From: DUPU01 sp050952465
Lineage (GTDB): Bacteria > Bacillota > Dehalobacteriia > Dehalobacteriales > Dehalobacteriaceae
Assembly (NCBI GenBank): GCA_050952465.1
Contig: JBMNKZ010000005.1
Location: 1 to 64,000, forward strand
Length of the DNA stretch: 64,000 bases
Reading direction: 5' to 3'
The notes under the pieces are model-generated. The model saw only the letters and a list, made by a program, of their open reading frames with translations. It was not told where the DNA came from and did no database searches. The stretch's first letter is position 1, and each line of letters opens with the position of its first letter. The position numbers and the translations under genes are program-made. Positions 15,682-24,882 of this stretch are shown here, piece after piece.

Positions 15682-16954
15682 AAAACTTAATCCAGCAGCA
15701 TACAACCCGCGCAAGGATTTAAAACCCGGCGATAAGGAATATGAAAAGCTAAAACGGTCAATAGAGGAATTTGGCTATGTGGAGCCTGTTATCTGGAACC
15801 AAAAAACAGGTAATGTGGTAGGCGGGCATCAACGCTTAAAGGTTTTGCTGGACTTGGGACAGACAGAGATAGATTGCGTTGTAGTGGATCTTGACCTGCA
15901 GAGAGAAAAAGCGCTTAATCTTGCTCTTAATAAGATTCAGGGAGAGTGGGACGAGAATAAACTGGCTGAACTGATGGCTGAGTTGGACGCAGGTGCATTT
16001 GATGTTTCGCTCACAGGATTTGACGCTTCTGAAATAGACGAACTGCTCAACCGATGGTATGCCAAGGAAGCGGTGCAGGACAGCTTTGACATAGATAAAG
16101 CGCATGAGGAAATTGTGCAGTGCGAGCCTGTAACGAAGCGGGGCGATATCTGGCTTCTCGGGAATCATCGCTTGATGTGCGGCGACTCTACTAAGGATGA
16201 GGATTTTGAGAAGTTGATGGAAGGGTGTCACGCACAGATGGCAGTGACTTCCCCTCCATATGGGGTAGGCAAAGAATATGAAAAGGCCGGGATTGAACCA
16301 TGGTTCGAGACAGTACGCCCAGTGATTAGAAACCTGTGCAGGTATGCAGATATTGTCTGCTGGAACTTAGGTGATCTCTATGCCACCGGCTCTCAGTTTA
16401 TTGAACCCACCAGTGTTTACAGCGTGAATATGTTCTTGGACAACGGTTACCGCCCTATCTGGATCCGCATTTGGAAGAAACAAGGGCAAAATTTCGGCGT
16501 AGGACCTTATCATCTTGTTTCAAACAAGCCGGTTCAGCAGTATGAGTATATTTCAGCCTTCAGCAATAAAGGAGAAGTTGAGGAATATAACGATCAGGAA
16601 TATGTATGGCTTTCAGCCTTTGCGGGACACAGTTATAAATTTGTGAAACGGCTTACAAAGGAAGAACGCAAGAAATGGGGTTATGCTGGGATATGGGAGA
16701 TGACCACTGTACGGGCAAACAAGGAGCATCCTGCAATGTTCCCTGTGGAGCTTCCATGGCGGTGCATCAAAATGCACAGCGACAAAGGCGGTATTGTGCT
16801 TGAGCCGTTCTCTGGTAGCGGAACTACTATAATTGCGGCTGAACAGACCGAGCGTAAATGCTACGCAATGGAGTTATCCCCTGTTTACTGTGATTTAGCT
16901 GTTAAGCGCTGGGAGGAATTCACCGGTGAAAAAGCCGTCAAACTGGAGGGTTAA
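15656..16954 (+). CDS. ParB-domain DNA methyltransferase 1
   Basis: The 432-residue fusion has an amino-terminal ParB/Srx-like domain (residues 1-95: NPRKDLKPGDKEYEKL, VVGGHQRLKVL) and a methylase domain with the catalytic TSPPYG near residue 198 and the AdoMet-binding FSGSGTT near 385. Order places it in the beta class of N4-cytosine/N6-adenine methylases. Such phage enzymes probably protect virion DNA from host restriction. RBS is GGAG within the preceding gene. Confidence 0.9.
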   Translation: MNIQKISVEKLNPAAYNPRKDLKPGDKEYEKLKRSIEEFGYVEPVIWNQKTGNVVGGHQRLKVLLDLGQTEIDCVVVDLDLQREKALNLALNKIQGEWDENKLAELMAELDAGAFDVSLTGFDASEIDELLNRWYAKEAVQDSFDIDKAHEEIVQCEPVTKRGDIWLLGNHRLMCGDSTKDEDFEKLMEGCHAQMAVTSPPYGVGKEYEKAGIEPWFETVRPVIRNLCRYADIVCWNLGDLYATGSQFIEPTSVYSVNMFLDNGYRPIWIRIWKKQGQNFGVGPYHLVSNKPVQQYEYISAFSNKGEVEEYNDQEYVWLSAFAGHSYKFVKRLTKEERKKWGYAGIWEMTTVRANKEHPAMFPVELPWRCIKMHSDKGGIVLEPFSGSGTTIIAAEQTERKCYAMELSPVYCDLAVKRWEEFTGEKAVKLEG

Positions 16955-16959
16955 GATTT

Positions 16960-18214
16960 ATGGATATACTGAAAATACCAACAGAAAAACTAAAACCATC
17001 TAAATATAATCCGCGGAAAGATTTAAAGCCTGGTGACCCTGAATATGAAAAATTACGTCGGTCTATTGAAGAGTTTGGATATGTAGAGCCGGTCATATGG
17101 AATAAACGCACCGGGAATATTGTCGGCGGACATCAGCGATATAAGGTACTTGACAGCTTTGGGGTATAAGGAGATCGACTGTGTTGTAGTTGATTTGGAT
17201 GAACAGCGGGAAAAGGCGCTCAATGTCGCTCTGAATAAAATCAGTGGCGAGTTTGATATTCCGCTTTTGACCGATCTGCTTATGGATTTAAATGAAGATG
17301 GTTTTGACGTTTCTCTTACCGGGTTTGATGCTTCGGAAATTGATGAGTTGTTCCGTGATAAAACAACCGCTAATGTCAAAGAGGATAATTTCGATACAGA
17401 AAAGGCAATTGCAGAGATTAAAATTCCGGTTACCCAAAAGGGCGACATATGGGTACTTGGCAGCCACCGTCTGATGTGCGGTGATAGCACCATGCTTTCA
17501 GATGTGCAAAAGCTGATGAACGGACAAAAGGCGAGATTTGTTTTCACCGACCCACCCTGGAATGTTGATTACGGTTCAGATACCAGGCATCCAAGCTGGA
17601 AGCCAAGACAAATTCTAAATGACAATATGAGCACCGAAGAATTCGGCGCTTTTTTATTGCGCGCTTTTAAATGCATGAAAGAGGTTTCTGAAGCCGGATG
17701 CATGACCTATGTGGTAATGAGTGCTCAGGAATGGGGCAGTTTGATGAACGTCATGCGGGAGGCAGGGTATCACTGGTCGAGCACAATTATATGGAAAAAA
17801 GACAGCTTGGTACTATCAAGAAAGGACTATCATACCCAGTACGAGCCGATCTGGTATGGTTGGCTTGAAGGAACACGCCTTTGCCCGCTTAAAGACCGTA
17901 AACAGTCAGATGTTTGGGAGATACCCCGTCCTAAAGTATCGGAGGAGCACCCCACCATGAAGCCGGTTTCGCTTGTAGCAAAGGCAATGCTCAACAGTTC
18001 CCATACTGGAGATTTAGCTCTTGACCTGTTCGGTGGTTCTGGTACGACAATGATTGCGGCGCAGCAGACCGGGCGGGTTTGTTTTATGATGGAGCTTGAC
18101 TCGAAATACTGCGATGTGATTGTAAAGCGCTATGTTTCACAATTTGGCGCAGATTCAGTATTCTTGGTAACAGGTAGTGAAAAAATACCTTACGCGGAAA
18201 CACAGATTGATTAA
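16960..18214 (+). pseudogene. ParB-domain DNA methyltransferase 2, single frameshift
   Basis: It is a paralogue of the preceding gene, five bases downstream. The ParB part (residues 1-68) ends prematurely at 17169. Removing one T from the TTT at about 17158-17160 joins VLDS-LGYKEIDCVVVDL in frame and yields about 417 residues. The methylase part keeps DPPWNVDYG and FGGSGTT. The catalytic part could still be made from an internal start, so activity is uncertain. Confidence 0.85.
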
Positions 18215-18229
18215 AAATGTCCTTGCTTT

Positions 18230-18319
18230 CCCCTCAAAACAGAGCGTTAATGTACCCCACCAAAAAGGAAAGGTGGGATTTTTTATGGGAATCAAAAATG
18301 TTTTAGCTTATTTGAGGGG
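18230..18319 (+). promoter_or_regulatory. Attenuator-like leader before amidoligase cassette
   Basis: An inner terminator (CCCACC 18256-18261, GGTGGG 18272-18277, then TTTTTT) is enclosed by a perfect nine-base repeat, CCCCTCAAA (18230) and TTTGAGGGG (18311). The latter includes part of the GGGGAGG ribosome site of the next gene. Both transcription and translation of the cassette could therefore be controlled. Confidence 0.55.
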
Positions 18320-18330
18320 AGGTGTATGGC

Positions 18331-19023
18331 ATGAGCAATAACAGCTTTCGCTTTTCACAGAAGATTGTCGGTCAGGAGAGAAAAGCCATTGCCTCGGTCA
18401 TAGCTGAAGCCCTTGAAGGCCAGGTGCGCTATGCCGGAGCACCGGAGTTTTTGTATGAGATTAAAGACGAAAAATCTGCTGGCAGTTGGACGATTGACAG
18501 GGACAGTGTGGTTCACTCACCGAAAATCAGTCTCAATGAAATAAAAACCATCCGTTCAGTTATTGACACGTTGAATGTGGAGGGCTTTTCAGCAGAGGGG
18601 ACCATGACAATTACTCTTTCGTTGGAGGGCTTTAGCGCGATTAGCCTTGAAAACCTAAATAATATGCTGGCCAGCAAAGAGACATTGATAAAGAAGGCGA
18701 TGTTGATTGAGGGGGAACTTGTAGTCTTAGCTGAAAATGATGAGATTTCCTTCCCTTTCTGGAACGCGACTTTAAATGCTGATGAAGTGCAGACCTATAT
18801 AACGCTGGCAAAGCAGATGGCAGAACAGGCAAAATTACAGAAGCGAGTACTACGAAAAGAAAAACCAACAGATAATGAAAAATATGCTTTTCGCTGTTTC
18901 CTGCTTAGGTTGGGGTTTATAGGTGATAACTTCAAAACTGAACGCAAGGTGTTACTTTCAAGGCTGTCCGGTAACGGGGCGTATCGGAAAGGCAGAGCAA
19001 AGGCGGTGGACGAAAATGAATAA
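18331..19023 (+). CDS. Amidoligase-like protein lacking catalytic residues (pseudoenzyme)
   Basis: The 230-residue protein aligns by eye along its length with the amidoligase at 19720. FRFSQKIVG matches FGIEVELTG. The IDTLNVEGFSAEGTMTITLS stretch matches the RLRKAGGFANTSCGIHIHID stretch. LLRLGFIGDNFKTER matches LNRIGLIGDEFKNCR. The glutamates of IEVEL and the histidines of GIHIHID are replaced, and the NLHS/ELRGF active-site segment is missing. It may be an inactive partner or scaffold for the true enzyme, or a decaying duplicate. ATG 18331 follows GGGGAGG by about eight bases. Confidence 0.65.
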   Translation: MSNNSFRFSQKIVGQERKAIASVIAEALEGQVRYAGAPEFLYEIKDEKSAGSWTIDRDSVVHSPKISLNEIKTIRSVIDTLNVEGFSAEGTMTITLSLEGFSAISLENLNNMLASKETLIKKAMLIEGELVVLAENDEISFPFWNATLNADEVQTYITLAKQMAEQAKLQKRVLRKEKPTDNEKYAFRCFLLRLGFIGDNFKTERKVLLSRLSGNGAYRKGRAKAVDENE

Positions 19024-19351
19024 TTTTCATAGCACCGCCTTCTTTGTCAAGCATCCGTTTAGAATAGAGGATTTAAAAGTGCCGCATCGGTATGAGACGA
19101 GGAAACGATTTGTAGTTGTAAAAACTATCGAGCTATCAAAGATTGATTATGATAACTTCGTTGCCGACCTATGTGTTGATCGCATTTTCATTGAGGAAAA
19201 TAAAGGGCTTTGTCACGTTAATGAGGATGGAGTGTGGCGTTGCCTGCTGGTTAAGCAGCGGGGACGGTCTGATGGAGTGTTGGTAATGCCGGATGGTAGA
19301 GATTACCCAAAGTATGCCGCATATTATCCTGGAGAGGAGGACGAACTATGA
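19016..19351 (+). CDS. DUF6329-like phage protein
   Basis: The 111-residue protein has a compact mixed fold: HPFRIEDLKVPHRYETRKRF, VKTIELSKIDYDNFVADL, FIEENKGLCHVNEDGVWRCL, then DYPKYAAYYPG. This pattern resembles small proteins seen next to phage amidoligases (DUF6329, assignment from memory). It overlaps its neighbours at both ends (ATGAATAA; ATG within stop), so it is co-translated with the cassette. Function unknown. Confidence 0.6.
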   Translation: MNNFHSTAFFVKHPFRIEDLKVPHRYETRKRFVVVKTIELSKIDYDNFVADLCVDRIFIEENKGLCHVNEDGVWRCLLVKQRGRSDGVLVMPDGRDYPKYAAYYPGEEDEL

Positions 19352-19578
19352 GTGCAAGAGGCTTCCCTTCAAAAGAAACAGTCCTTCGCATTAAAGAGCA
19401 GTATCCGCCGGGAACACGTGTTGAGCTTATCTGCATGGATGATCCGTATTCTAAGCTGAAACCGGGAGACCAAGGAACAGTATCTTTCGTGGATGATATC
19501 GGAACTGTTCATATCAACTGGGACTGCGGTTCTTCTTTGGGTGTAGCCTATGGTATAGATGTGATCAGAAAGCTGTAA
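19348..19578 (+). CDS. DUF4314 protein
   Basis: The 76-residue protein has the DUF4314 signature: YPPGTRVELICMDDPY, KLKPGDQGTVSFVDDIGTVH and WDCGSSLGVAYGID. The family is a small SH3-like barrel found almost only in amidoligase-containing gene cassettes of Firmicute phages and elements. Overlaps upstream stop (ATGAG). Confidence 0.85.
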   Translation: MSARGFPSKETVLRIKEQYPPGTRVELICMDDPYSKLKPGDQGTVSFVDDIGTVHINWDCGSSLGVAYGIDVIRKL

Positions 19579-19719
19579 ATGTACACAATTCAAGATGTGT
19601 AAAATTGTTCAAAATCCAGTGGAAACTCACGCAGAATTGCCTTGCTATCCTGTGTTTTCAATGGCCTAATGTACACTGCCAAAGGGCAAAAAACACAGAG
19701 AAAGCGAGGAGAAAGCGCA
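19579..19719 (+). other. Leader before amidoligase gene
   Basis: A 141-base non-coding gap with distal TGTGTTTT and AAAACACA that could close a hairpin around 19651-19697. No gene or clear promoter seen. Confidence 0.35.
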
Positions 19720-20619
19720 ATGCTTACAACGAGATTTGGAATCGAGGTAGAATTGACGGGGATTACAAGAAAACAAGCGGCAAAAACTGCAGCAGCTTTT
19801 CTTGGAGGGAGGGTTGAATCCAGCGGAGATTATTACGATACCCAAAAGGTTATTGCACCGGATGGACGGATATGGAAATTCATGAGCGACGGGAGCATCC
19901 GGACTCAGAAAAAGGAAAACGGCAGGATTGTGGCGGCTGGCCGGGAATATAGCGTCGAGTTGGTAAGCCCGATACTGACATACCGCGAAGACATTGAAAC
20001 CCTGCAGGAATTGATAAGGAGGCTTCGCAAGGCTGGAGGTTTTGCAAACACAAGCTGTGGAATTCATATCCATATAGACGGTGCAGACCACACACCGCGA
20101 AGCATCCGTAATTTTATCAACATTATCGCCAGCAAGAATGACCTTTTCTATAAAGCATTGCAGATTGAGCCGGACAGGATGCGGTTTTGTAAAAAGATGG
20201 ATGCGGCACTGGTTGAGAAGATGAATCGGCGTAAGCCCAAAACCATGGCGGCGATTGAGAGCATCTGGTACGAAGGTTACAGCGAAAGCCGAAGCACCCA
20301 TTACCATAATAGCAGGTACCACTTTTTGAACCTGCACAGCTTTTTTAACGGCAATGGGACAATTGAGCTTCGAGGCTTTAACAGCGAACTTCATGCGGGA
20401 AAAATTAGAAGCTACATAGTGCTTGCCCTTGCGTTAAACCATCAGGCATTAACCCAAAAATGCGCTTCCAGCAAGAAACCACAGGTTGAAAATGAGAAGT
20501 TTGCCATGCGGACATATCTCAACCGCATAGGACTTATTGGTGATGAGTTCAAAAACTGCCGGGAGCATCTTTGCAAACACCTTGATGGTAACGCAGCATG
20601 GCGGTTTCGGGCAGCATAG
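19720..20619 (+). CDS. Amidoligase family enzyme (GCS-like COOH-NH2 ligase)
   Basis: The 299-residue protein has the amidoligase pattern: RFGIEVELTG (Glu metal ligands, residues 5-14), CGIHIHIDG near 120, FLNLHSFF and GTIELRGFNS near 205-225, and a helical carboxy end. The fold is that of gamma-glutamylcysteine synthetase and glutamine synthetase: ATP-dependent amide bond formation between a carboxylate and an amine. Earlier comparative work proposed that phage members modify peptides or cell-wall components. GGCT and DUF4314 neighbours match that cassette. ATG 19720 has GAGGAG nine bases upstream. Confidence 0.85.
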   Translation: MLTTRFGIEVELTGITRKQAAKTAAAFLGGRVESSGDYYDTQKVIAPDGRIWKFMSDGSIRTQKKENGRIVAAGREYSVELVSPILTYREDIETLQELIRRLRKAGGFANTSCGIHIHIDGADHTPRSIRNFINIIASKNDLFYKALQIEPDRMRFCKKMDAALVEKMNRRKPKTMAAIESIWYEGYSESRSTHYHNSRYHFLNLHSFFNGNGTIELRGFNSELHAGKIRSYIVLALALNHQALTQKCASSKKPQVENEKFAMRTYLNRIGLIGDEFKNCREHLCKHLDGNAAWRFRAA

Positions 20620-20680
20620 ATAGACAAGCGCAGGGGTGGATCTCCGCCTCTGCCTTGGTAAATACAAGGAGGATGATACG

Positions 20681-21148
20681 ATGAGCAAAGAAAAAGGAAC
20701 CATATATTTAGCATACGGAAGCAATCTGAACTTAAGGCAGATGGCATACCGCTGCCCAACGGCAAAAGTGCTGGGGAGTGCAAAACTCACAGGATACCGG
20801 CTGTTATTCAGAGGAGGGAATGGCGGCGCAGTAGCGACAATAGAAAAACAAAAAGGTGAAAGTGTACCGGTACTGCTTTGGAGAATCATGCCTAATGATG
20901 AGAAGGCGCTGGACAGATATGAAGGTTATCCGCATCTATACCGGAAAGAAACGGTTAAGGTACGTTTCAAAGGGCAGTGGGTACCCGCAATGGTGTATAT
21001 CATGAATGAAGGTAGACCTTTGGGAGCACCGGGTCGTTACTATTACGAGGTGATTCGGCAGGGCTATATAGATGCGGGTTTTGATATTTCGTTTCTCAAT
21101 AAAGCGGTAAGAGATTCAATTTCAGCGGCAGAGAAGTCAGAGGTGTAG
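20681..21148 (+). CDS. Gamma-glutamylcyclotransferase (AIG2/GGCT) family
   Basis: The 155-residue protein has the diagnostic YLAYGSNLNLRQM near residue 8, and the catalytic glutamate region DEKALDRYEGYP near residue 72. GGCT enzymes release gamma-glutamyl groups as 5-oxoproline. Beside an amidoligase it could trim or reverse the same amide linkage. AGGAGG precedes ATG 20681. Confidence 0.9.
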   Translation: MSKEKGTIYLAYGSNLNLRQMAYRCPTAKVLGSAKLTGYRLLFRGGNGGAVATIEKQKGESVPVLLWRIMPNDEKALDRYEGYPHLYRKETVKVRFKGQWVPAMVYIMNEGRPLGAPGRYYYEVIRQGYIDAGFDISFLNKAVRDSISAAEKSEV

Positions 21149-21151
21149 GAC

Positions 21152-21346
21152 ATGGGTAACGAGAATCTGATAACTGATAAGATTTATCGGCAGATTATGG
21201 CCATACGGGACAGCGGTGCCTGTAATATGTTTGACTTGCCAAGAGTACAGGAAGAGGCATATAAAATGGGGTTTTATGAATTAGTAGTATTTCTTAATGA
21301 ACACAAGAAAGAATATGCCGAGTTTATCCTGACAGGCAAACGATAA
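21152..21346 (+). CDS. DUF5049 protein
   Basis: The 64-residue helical protein carries QIMAIRDSGACNMFDLPRVQ and FLNEHKKEYAEFILTG, the DUF5049 pattern seen in phage cassettes with amidoligase. It begins three bases after the GGCT stop and is the last gene before a terminator. Confidence 0.8.
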   Translation: MGNENLITDKIYRQIMAIRDSGACNMFDLPRVQEEAYKMGFYELVVFLNEHKKEYAEFILTGKR

Positions 21347-21387
21347 CGGTTATAACGTAACAAGTTTCATAGAAATCCACTAAGGAG

Positions 21388-21416
21388 AGGAACTTCATCC
21401 ATGAGGTTCCTTTTTT
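21388..21416 (+). terminator. Terminator between amidoligase cassette and terL
   Basis: AGGAACTTCA and TGAGGTTCCT form a ten-base stem with TCCA loop followed by six T. An ATG at 21401 lies inside the stem, so it is not a credible terL start. Confidence 0.75.
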
Positions 21417-21448
21417 CTTGCTCAATTTTAGGAAAGGAGGCGGCAAAG

Positions 21449-23050
21449 CTGCGGAAGTTAAAACGATATAAACCAACCAAGTTTATGGCGGAAGGTTCTC
21501 GATATGACAAGGAAGCGGCGGATGCCGCTGTTACTTTTATAAACTGCCTGAAGCATACCAAGGGTGAATGGTATGGAATGCCTTTTGAATTAATTGACTG
21601 GCAGGAACAGATTGTCCGGGATATATTCGGAATCTTGAAACCTAACGGATACAGGCAGTTTAACACTGCCTATATAGAAATTCCAAAAAAGCAGGGTAAG
21701 AGCGAACTTGCAGCGGCAATTGCTTTATACCTTACCTGCGGTGATTTCGAGCATGGCGGCGAGGTTTACGGATGTGCGTCTGATCGTCAGCAGGCATCCA
21801 TTGTTTTCGACGTTGCAGTAGATATGGTGGAACAGTGTCCGGCATTAAAATCTCGAATTAAACCAATGCTGTCACAGAAGCGGCTGGTATATAAACCGTT
21901 AGGCAGTTTTTATCAGGTGCTTTCAGCGGAGGCATATACAAAACATGGCCTAAACGTCCATGGTGTGGTATTTGACGAACTTCATGCCCAGCCAAACAGG
22001 GATCTTTATGATGTAATGCTTCACGGATCTGGCGATGCAAGAAAACAACCGCTGTTTTTCCTGATCACAACTGCTGGCACAGACCGCAATTCCATCTGCT
22101 GGGAAGTGCATCAAAAGGCTGAGGATATTCTTCAAGGGCGTAAGATAGATCCGACTTTCTACCCTGTTATCTACAGCGCAGCCGATACCGATGACTGGAC
22201 AAGTGAAAAGGTATGGAGAAAGGTTAACCCGTCACTGGGCATTACAGTCGACATCGAAAAATTGAGGGTGGCTTGTGAAAATGCCAAGCAAAATCCTGCA
22301 GAGGAAAATTTATTCCGTCAGCTCCGCTTAAATCAGTGGGTGAAACAATCGGTGCGCTGGATGCCAATGGATAAATGGGATAAGTGTGCGTTTCCTGTTG
22401 ATGCAGAAAAATTGCGCGGCAGAACCTGTTACGGAGGACTTGACCTGTCATCTACTACCGATATTACCGCCTTTGTGCTGGTGTTTCCACCGCTTGATGA
22501 ATCTGACAAATATCAGATTCTACCTTTTTTCTGGATACCGGAGGAGAATATTGATCAGCGTGTGCGGAGAGATCATGTGCCTTATGATGTCTGGGAGAGG
22601 CAAGGCTTTTTATATACCACTGAGGGTAACGTGGTGCATTACGGCTTTATCGAAACCTTTATTGAGGAACTCGGAATGAAATATAACATTAAGGAAATAG
22701 CCTTTGACCGCTGGGGCGCAATTCAGATGACGCAAAACCTCGAGGCTTTGGGGTTTACGGTTGTTCCATTCGGTCAGGGTTTCAAGGATATGTCGCCGCC
22801 TACAAAAGAGTTGATGAAGCTGACATTGGAAGAACGCATCGCCCATGGTGGTAATCCAGTACTGCGGTGGATGATGGACAATATCTATGTCAAAACCGAT
22901 CCCGCCGGAAACATTAAGCCGGATAAAGAAAAATCCACCGAGAGAATAGATGGTGCGGTAGCGTTAATTATGGCGCTTGACCGCGCGTTAAGGCATGGAG
23001 GAGAAAATATCGGTTCAGTCTATGATGAGCGTGGGCTTTTAATACTCTAA
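21449..23050 (+). CDS. Phage terminase large subunit
   Basis: The protein has Walker A-like PKKQGKSE near residue 79, Walker B VVFDELHA near 172, and the carboxy-terminal RNase H-like nuclease with GGLDLSSTTD near 329 and DRWGAIQM near 430. It pumps DNA into proheads. The start is unusual. AAAGGAGG (21433-21440) is followed eight bases later by CTG at 21449, giving LRKLKRYKPTKFMAEG, the usual family beginning. The only upstream ATG (21401) lies in the terminator stem and before the ribosome site. A CTG start is proposed. Confidence 0.9.
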   Translation: MRKLKRYKPTKFMAEGSRYDKEAADAAVTFINCLKHTKGEWYGMPFELIDWQEQIVRDIFGILKPNGYRQFNTAYIEIPKKQGKSELAAAIALYLTCGDFEHGGEVYGCASDRQQASIVFDVAVDMVEQCPALKSRIKPMLSQKRLVYKPLGSFYQVLSAEAYTKHGLNVHGVVFDELHAQPNRDLYDVMLHGSGDARKQPLFFLITTAGTDRNSICWEVHQKAEDILQGRKIDPTFYPVIYSAADTDDWTSEKVWRKVNPSLGITVDIEKLRVACENAKQNPAEENLFRQLRLNQWVKQSVRWMPMDKWDKCAFPVDAEKLRGRTCYGGLDLSSTTDITAFVLVFPPLDESDKYQILPFFWIPEENIDQRVRRDHVPYDVWERQGFLYTTEGNVVHYGFIETFIEELGMKYNIKEIAFDRWGAIQMTQNLEALGFTVVPFGQGFKDMSPPTKELMKLTLEERIAHGGNPVLRWMMDNIYVKTDPAGNIKPDKEKSTERIDGAVALIMALDRALRHGGENIGSVYDERGLLIL

Positions 23051-23451
23051 ATTTCTTCTATAGTTCGAACAATCCGCATTGAAGCCGTACCGGTTTTTTC
23101 ATAACAGGATGCTGAAGTAAAGTATTTAGCGGGTGTAGCCTTAGGTAAGTCTTTTTGAACGCTAGGTTCATAACCAAATGGTGCAAGAATCGACTTTACC
23201 ATACGACCGATGACAGTTCTTGTGAAACCGTCCCTTAAGTCTATGGTGGGGTTATTGCTATTATCAAAAAAGCTCTCGACTTCGCTGACACAAGCTGATA
23301 ATGCTGGCTTGCCTGCATTTGAAGCATCTATCATAGCAATTATGTTTTCTTCTTTCGAGAGAATGTTGAAAATAGCAATTGCATCAGGATTATTGGCAAA
23401 TTTTGAGCAATTAGGATTTTCCTTGAGAAAATCATTAAAAGTAGCTTTCAT
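23047..23451 (-). CDS. Minus-strand accessory phage gene, unknown function
   Basis: The 134-residue protein lies opposite to and overlaps the terL stop by four bases. The amino half is helical (FNDFLKENPNCSKFANN); the carboxy half has TRTVIGRMVKSILAPFGYEP and KYFTSASCYEKTG. No known domain is recognised. It has its own sigma-A promoter and a perfect palindrome, so it is probably expressed in the lysogen while the structural genes are silent: a classic moron arrangement. RBS AAAGGGG. Confidence 0.75.
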   Translation of the reverse strand: MKATFNDFLKENPNCSKFANNPDAIAIFNILSKEENIIAMIDASNAGKPALSACVSEVESFFDNSNNPTIDLRDGFTRTVIGRMVKSILAPFGYEPSVQKDLPKATPAKYFTSASCYEKTGTASMRIVRTIEEI

Positions 23452-23476
23452 TATACAAATCCCCTTTCAGGTAGTT

Positions 23477-23519
23477 AATTTTACATATGTAATATAACAT
23501 ATGTAAAATTAGATGTCAA
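23477..23519 (-). promoter_or_regulatory. SigmaA promoter with perfect palindromic operator
   Basis: On the minus strand TTGACA (23514-23519), exactly 17 bases, and TATATT (23491-23496) make a strong promoter. A perfect 14-base inverted repeat (AATTTTACATATGT at 23477-23490 and its complement at 23497-23510, six-base spacer) spans the -10. It is likely bound by a repressor. Confidence 0.75.
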
Positions 23520-23558
23520 TGAGTTATTTATAAAAAGTATTATCGGAGAGTGATGCCT

Positions 23559-24882
23559 ATGAAAATCTTTTCCCGTTTGTTCAAAGCAAGGGATAAGCCG
23601 AAAAACAGCCTGTTCGGTAATGCATATAGCTTTTTCTTCGGCGGCACATCCAGCGGAAAGAGCTGTCAATGAGCGGACTGCTATGCAGACAACTGCAGTG
23701 TATGCCTGTGTAAGGATACTTGCAGAAGCCATCGCCGGGCTTCCGCTTCATGTGTACCGCTATAAAGAAGACGGTGGCAAAGAAAAAGCGTTGACCCACC
23801 CGCTCTATTATTTACTCCATGACGAACCAAACCCTGAGATGACTTCATTCGTGTTCCGAGAAACACTGATGAGTCATCTTCTTTTATGGGGAAATGCTTA
23901 CGCTCAAATTATTAGGGACGGTTCCGGACGAGTGCTGGCGCTTTATCCACTTTTGCCAAACAAAATGACGGTAGACAGGGCTCCAAACGGAGAACTGTTT
24001 TACACTTATCGGCGCGACAGCGATGAGAGCAGGGTTAATCCAAAAGCAGGCCTTATATACCTACGAAGTGATGAGGTTCTTCACATCCCGGGACTCGGTT
24101 TTGACGGACTGATCGGATACTCCCCTATTGCTATGGCCAAGAACGCCATAGGCATGGCTATTGCCTGTGAGGAGTATGGTGCATCCTTTTTTGCCAACGG
24201 AGCAAATCCGGGTGGCGTTCTGGAACATCCCGGCGTATTAAAGGATCCGGCAAAGGTGCGAGAAAGCTGGAACGCTGTTTATCAAGGAAGTGCCAATGCT
24301 CATCGCATTGCAGTTCTGGAAGAGGGAATGAAGTTTCAACCAATCGGCATTCCACCCGAACAGGCACAGTTTTTAGAGACAAGAAAGTTTCAGATAAATG
24401 AAATTGCTCGGATATTCCGAGTACCTCCCCATATGGTTGGAGATCTTGAAAAGTCAAGCTTTTCAAACATCGAACAGCAATCTCTGGAATTTGTTAAATA
24501 CACGCTTGACCCGTGGGTGGTGCGTTGGGAACAGGCTCTCCAAAAAGCGCTGCTTTTACCATCAGAGAAGCGGGCATACTTTGTCAAATTCAATGTAGAT
24601 GGCCTTCTGCGCGGTGATTATGCAAGCCGCATGAATGGTTATGCTGTAGCTCGACAGAACGGCTGGATGTCTGCTAACGATATCCGCGAGCTTGAGGACA
24701 TGAACCGGATTCCGGCGGAGTTGGGCGGAGATCTGTATCTTGTTAACGGTAACATGACCAGGCTTGCCGATGCAGGTGCCTTTGCAGGCAAAAACAATGC
24801 TAAAACGGAGGGATCAAAAGTTGAACAAATCACAAAAACCAAAACCGGTTCGCCGCTTCTGGAACTGGATACAAAACGATGA
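23559..24882 (+). pseudogene. Phage portal protein (HK97-type), early frameshift
   Basis: ATG 23559 gives MKIFSRLFKARDKPKN, the normal portal beginning, but the frame stops at 23669. Removing one base near 23659 (AAAGAGC) joins it to AVNERTAMQTTAVYACVRIL and the rest of a roughly 440-residue portal with LFANGANPGG-like and RIFRVPPHMVGDL motifs. The portal forms the dodecameric DNA gate of the head. The main frame alone would need a start inside the gene, so the phage is crippled if the indel is real. Confidence 0.85.
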
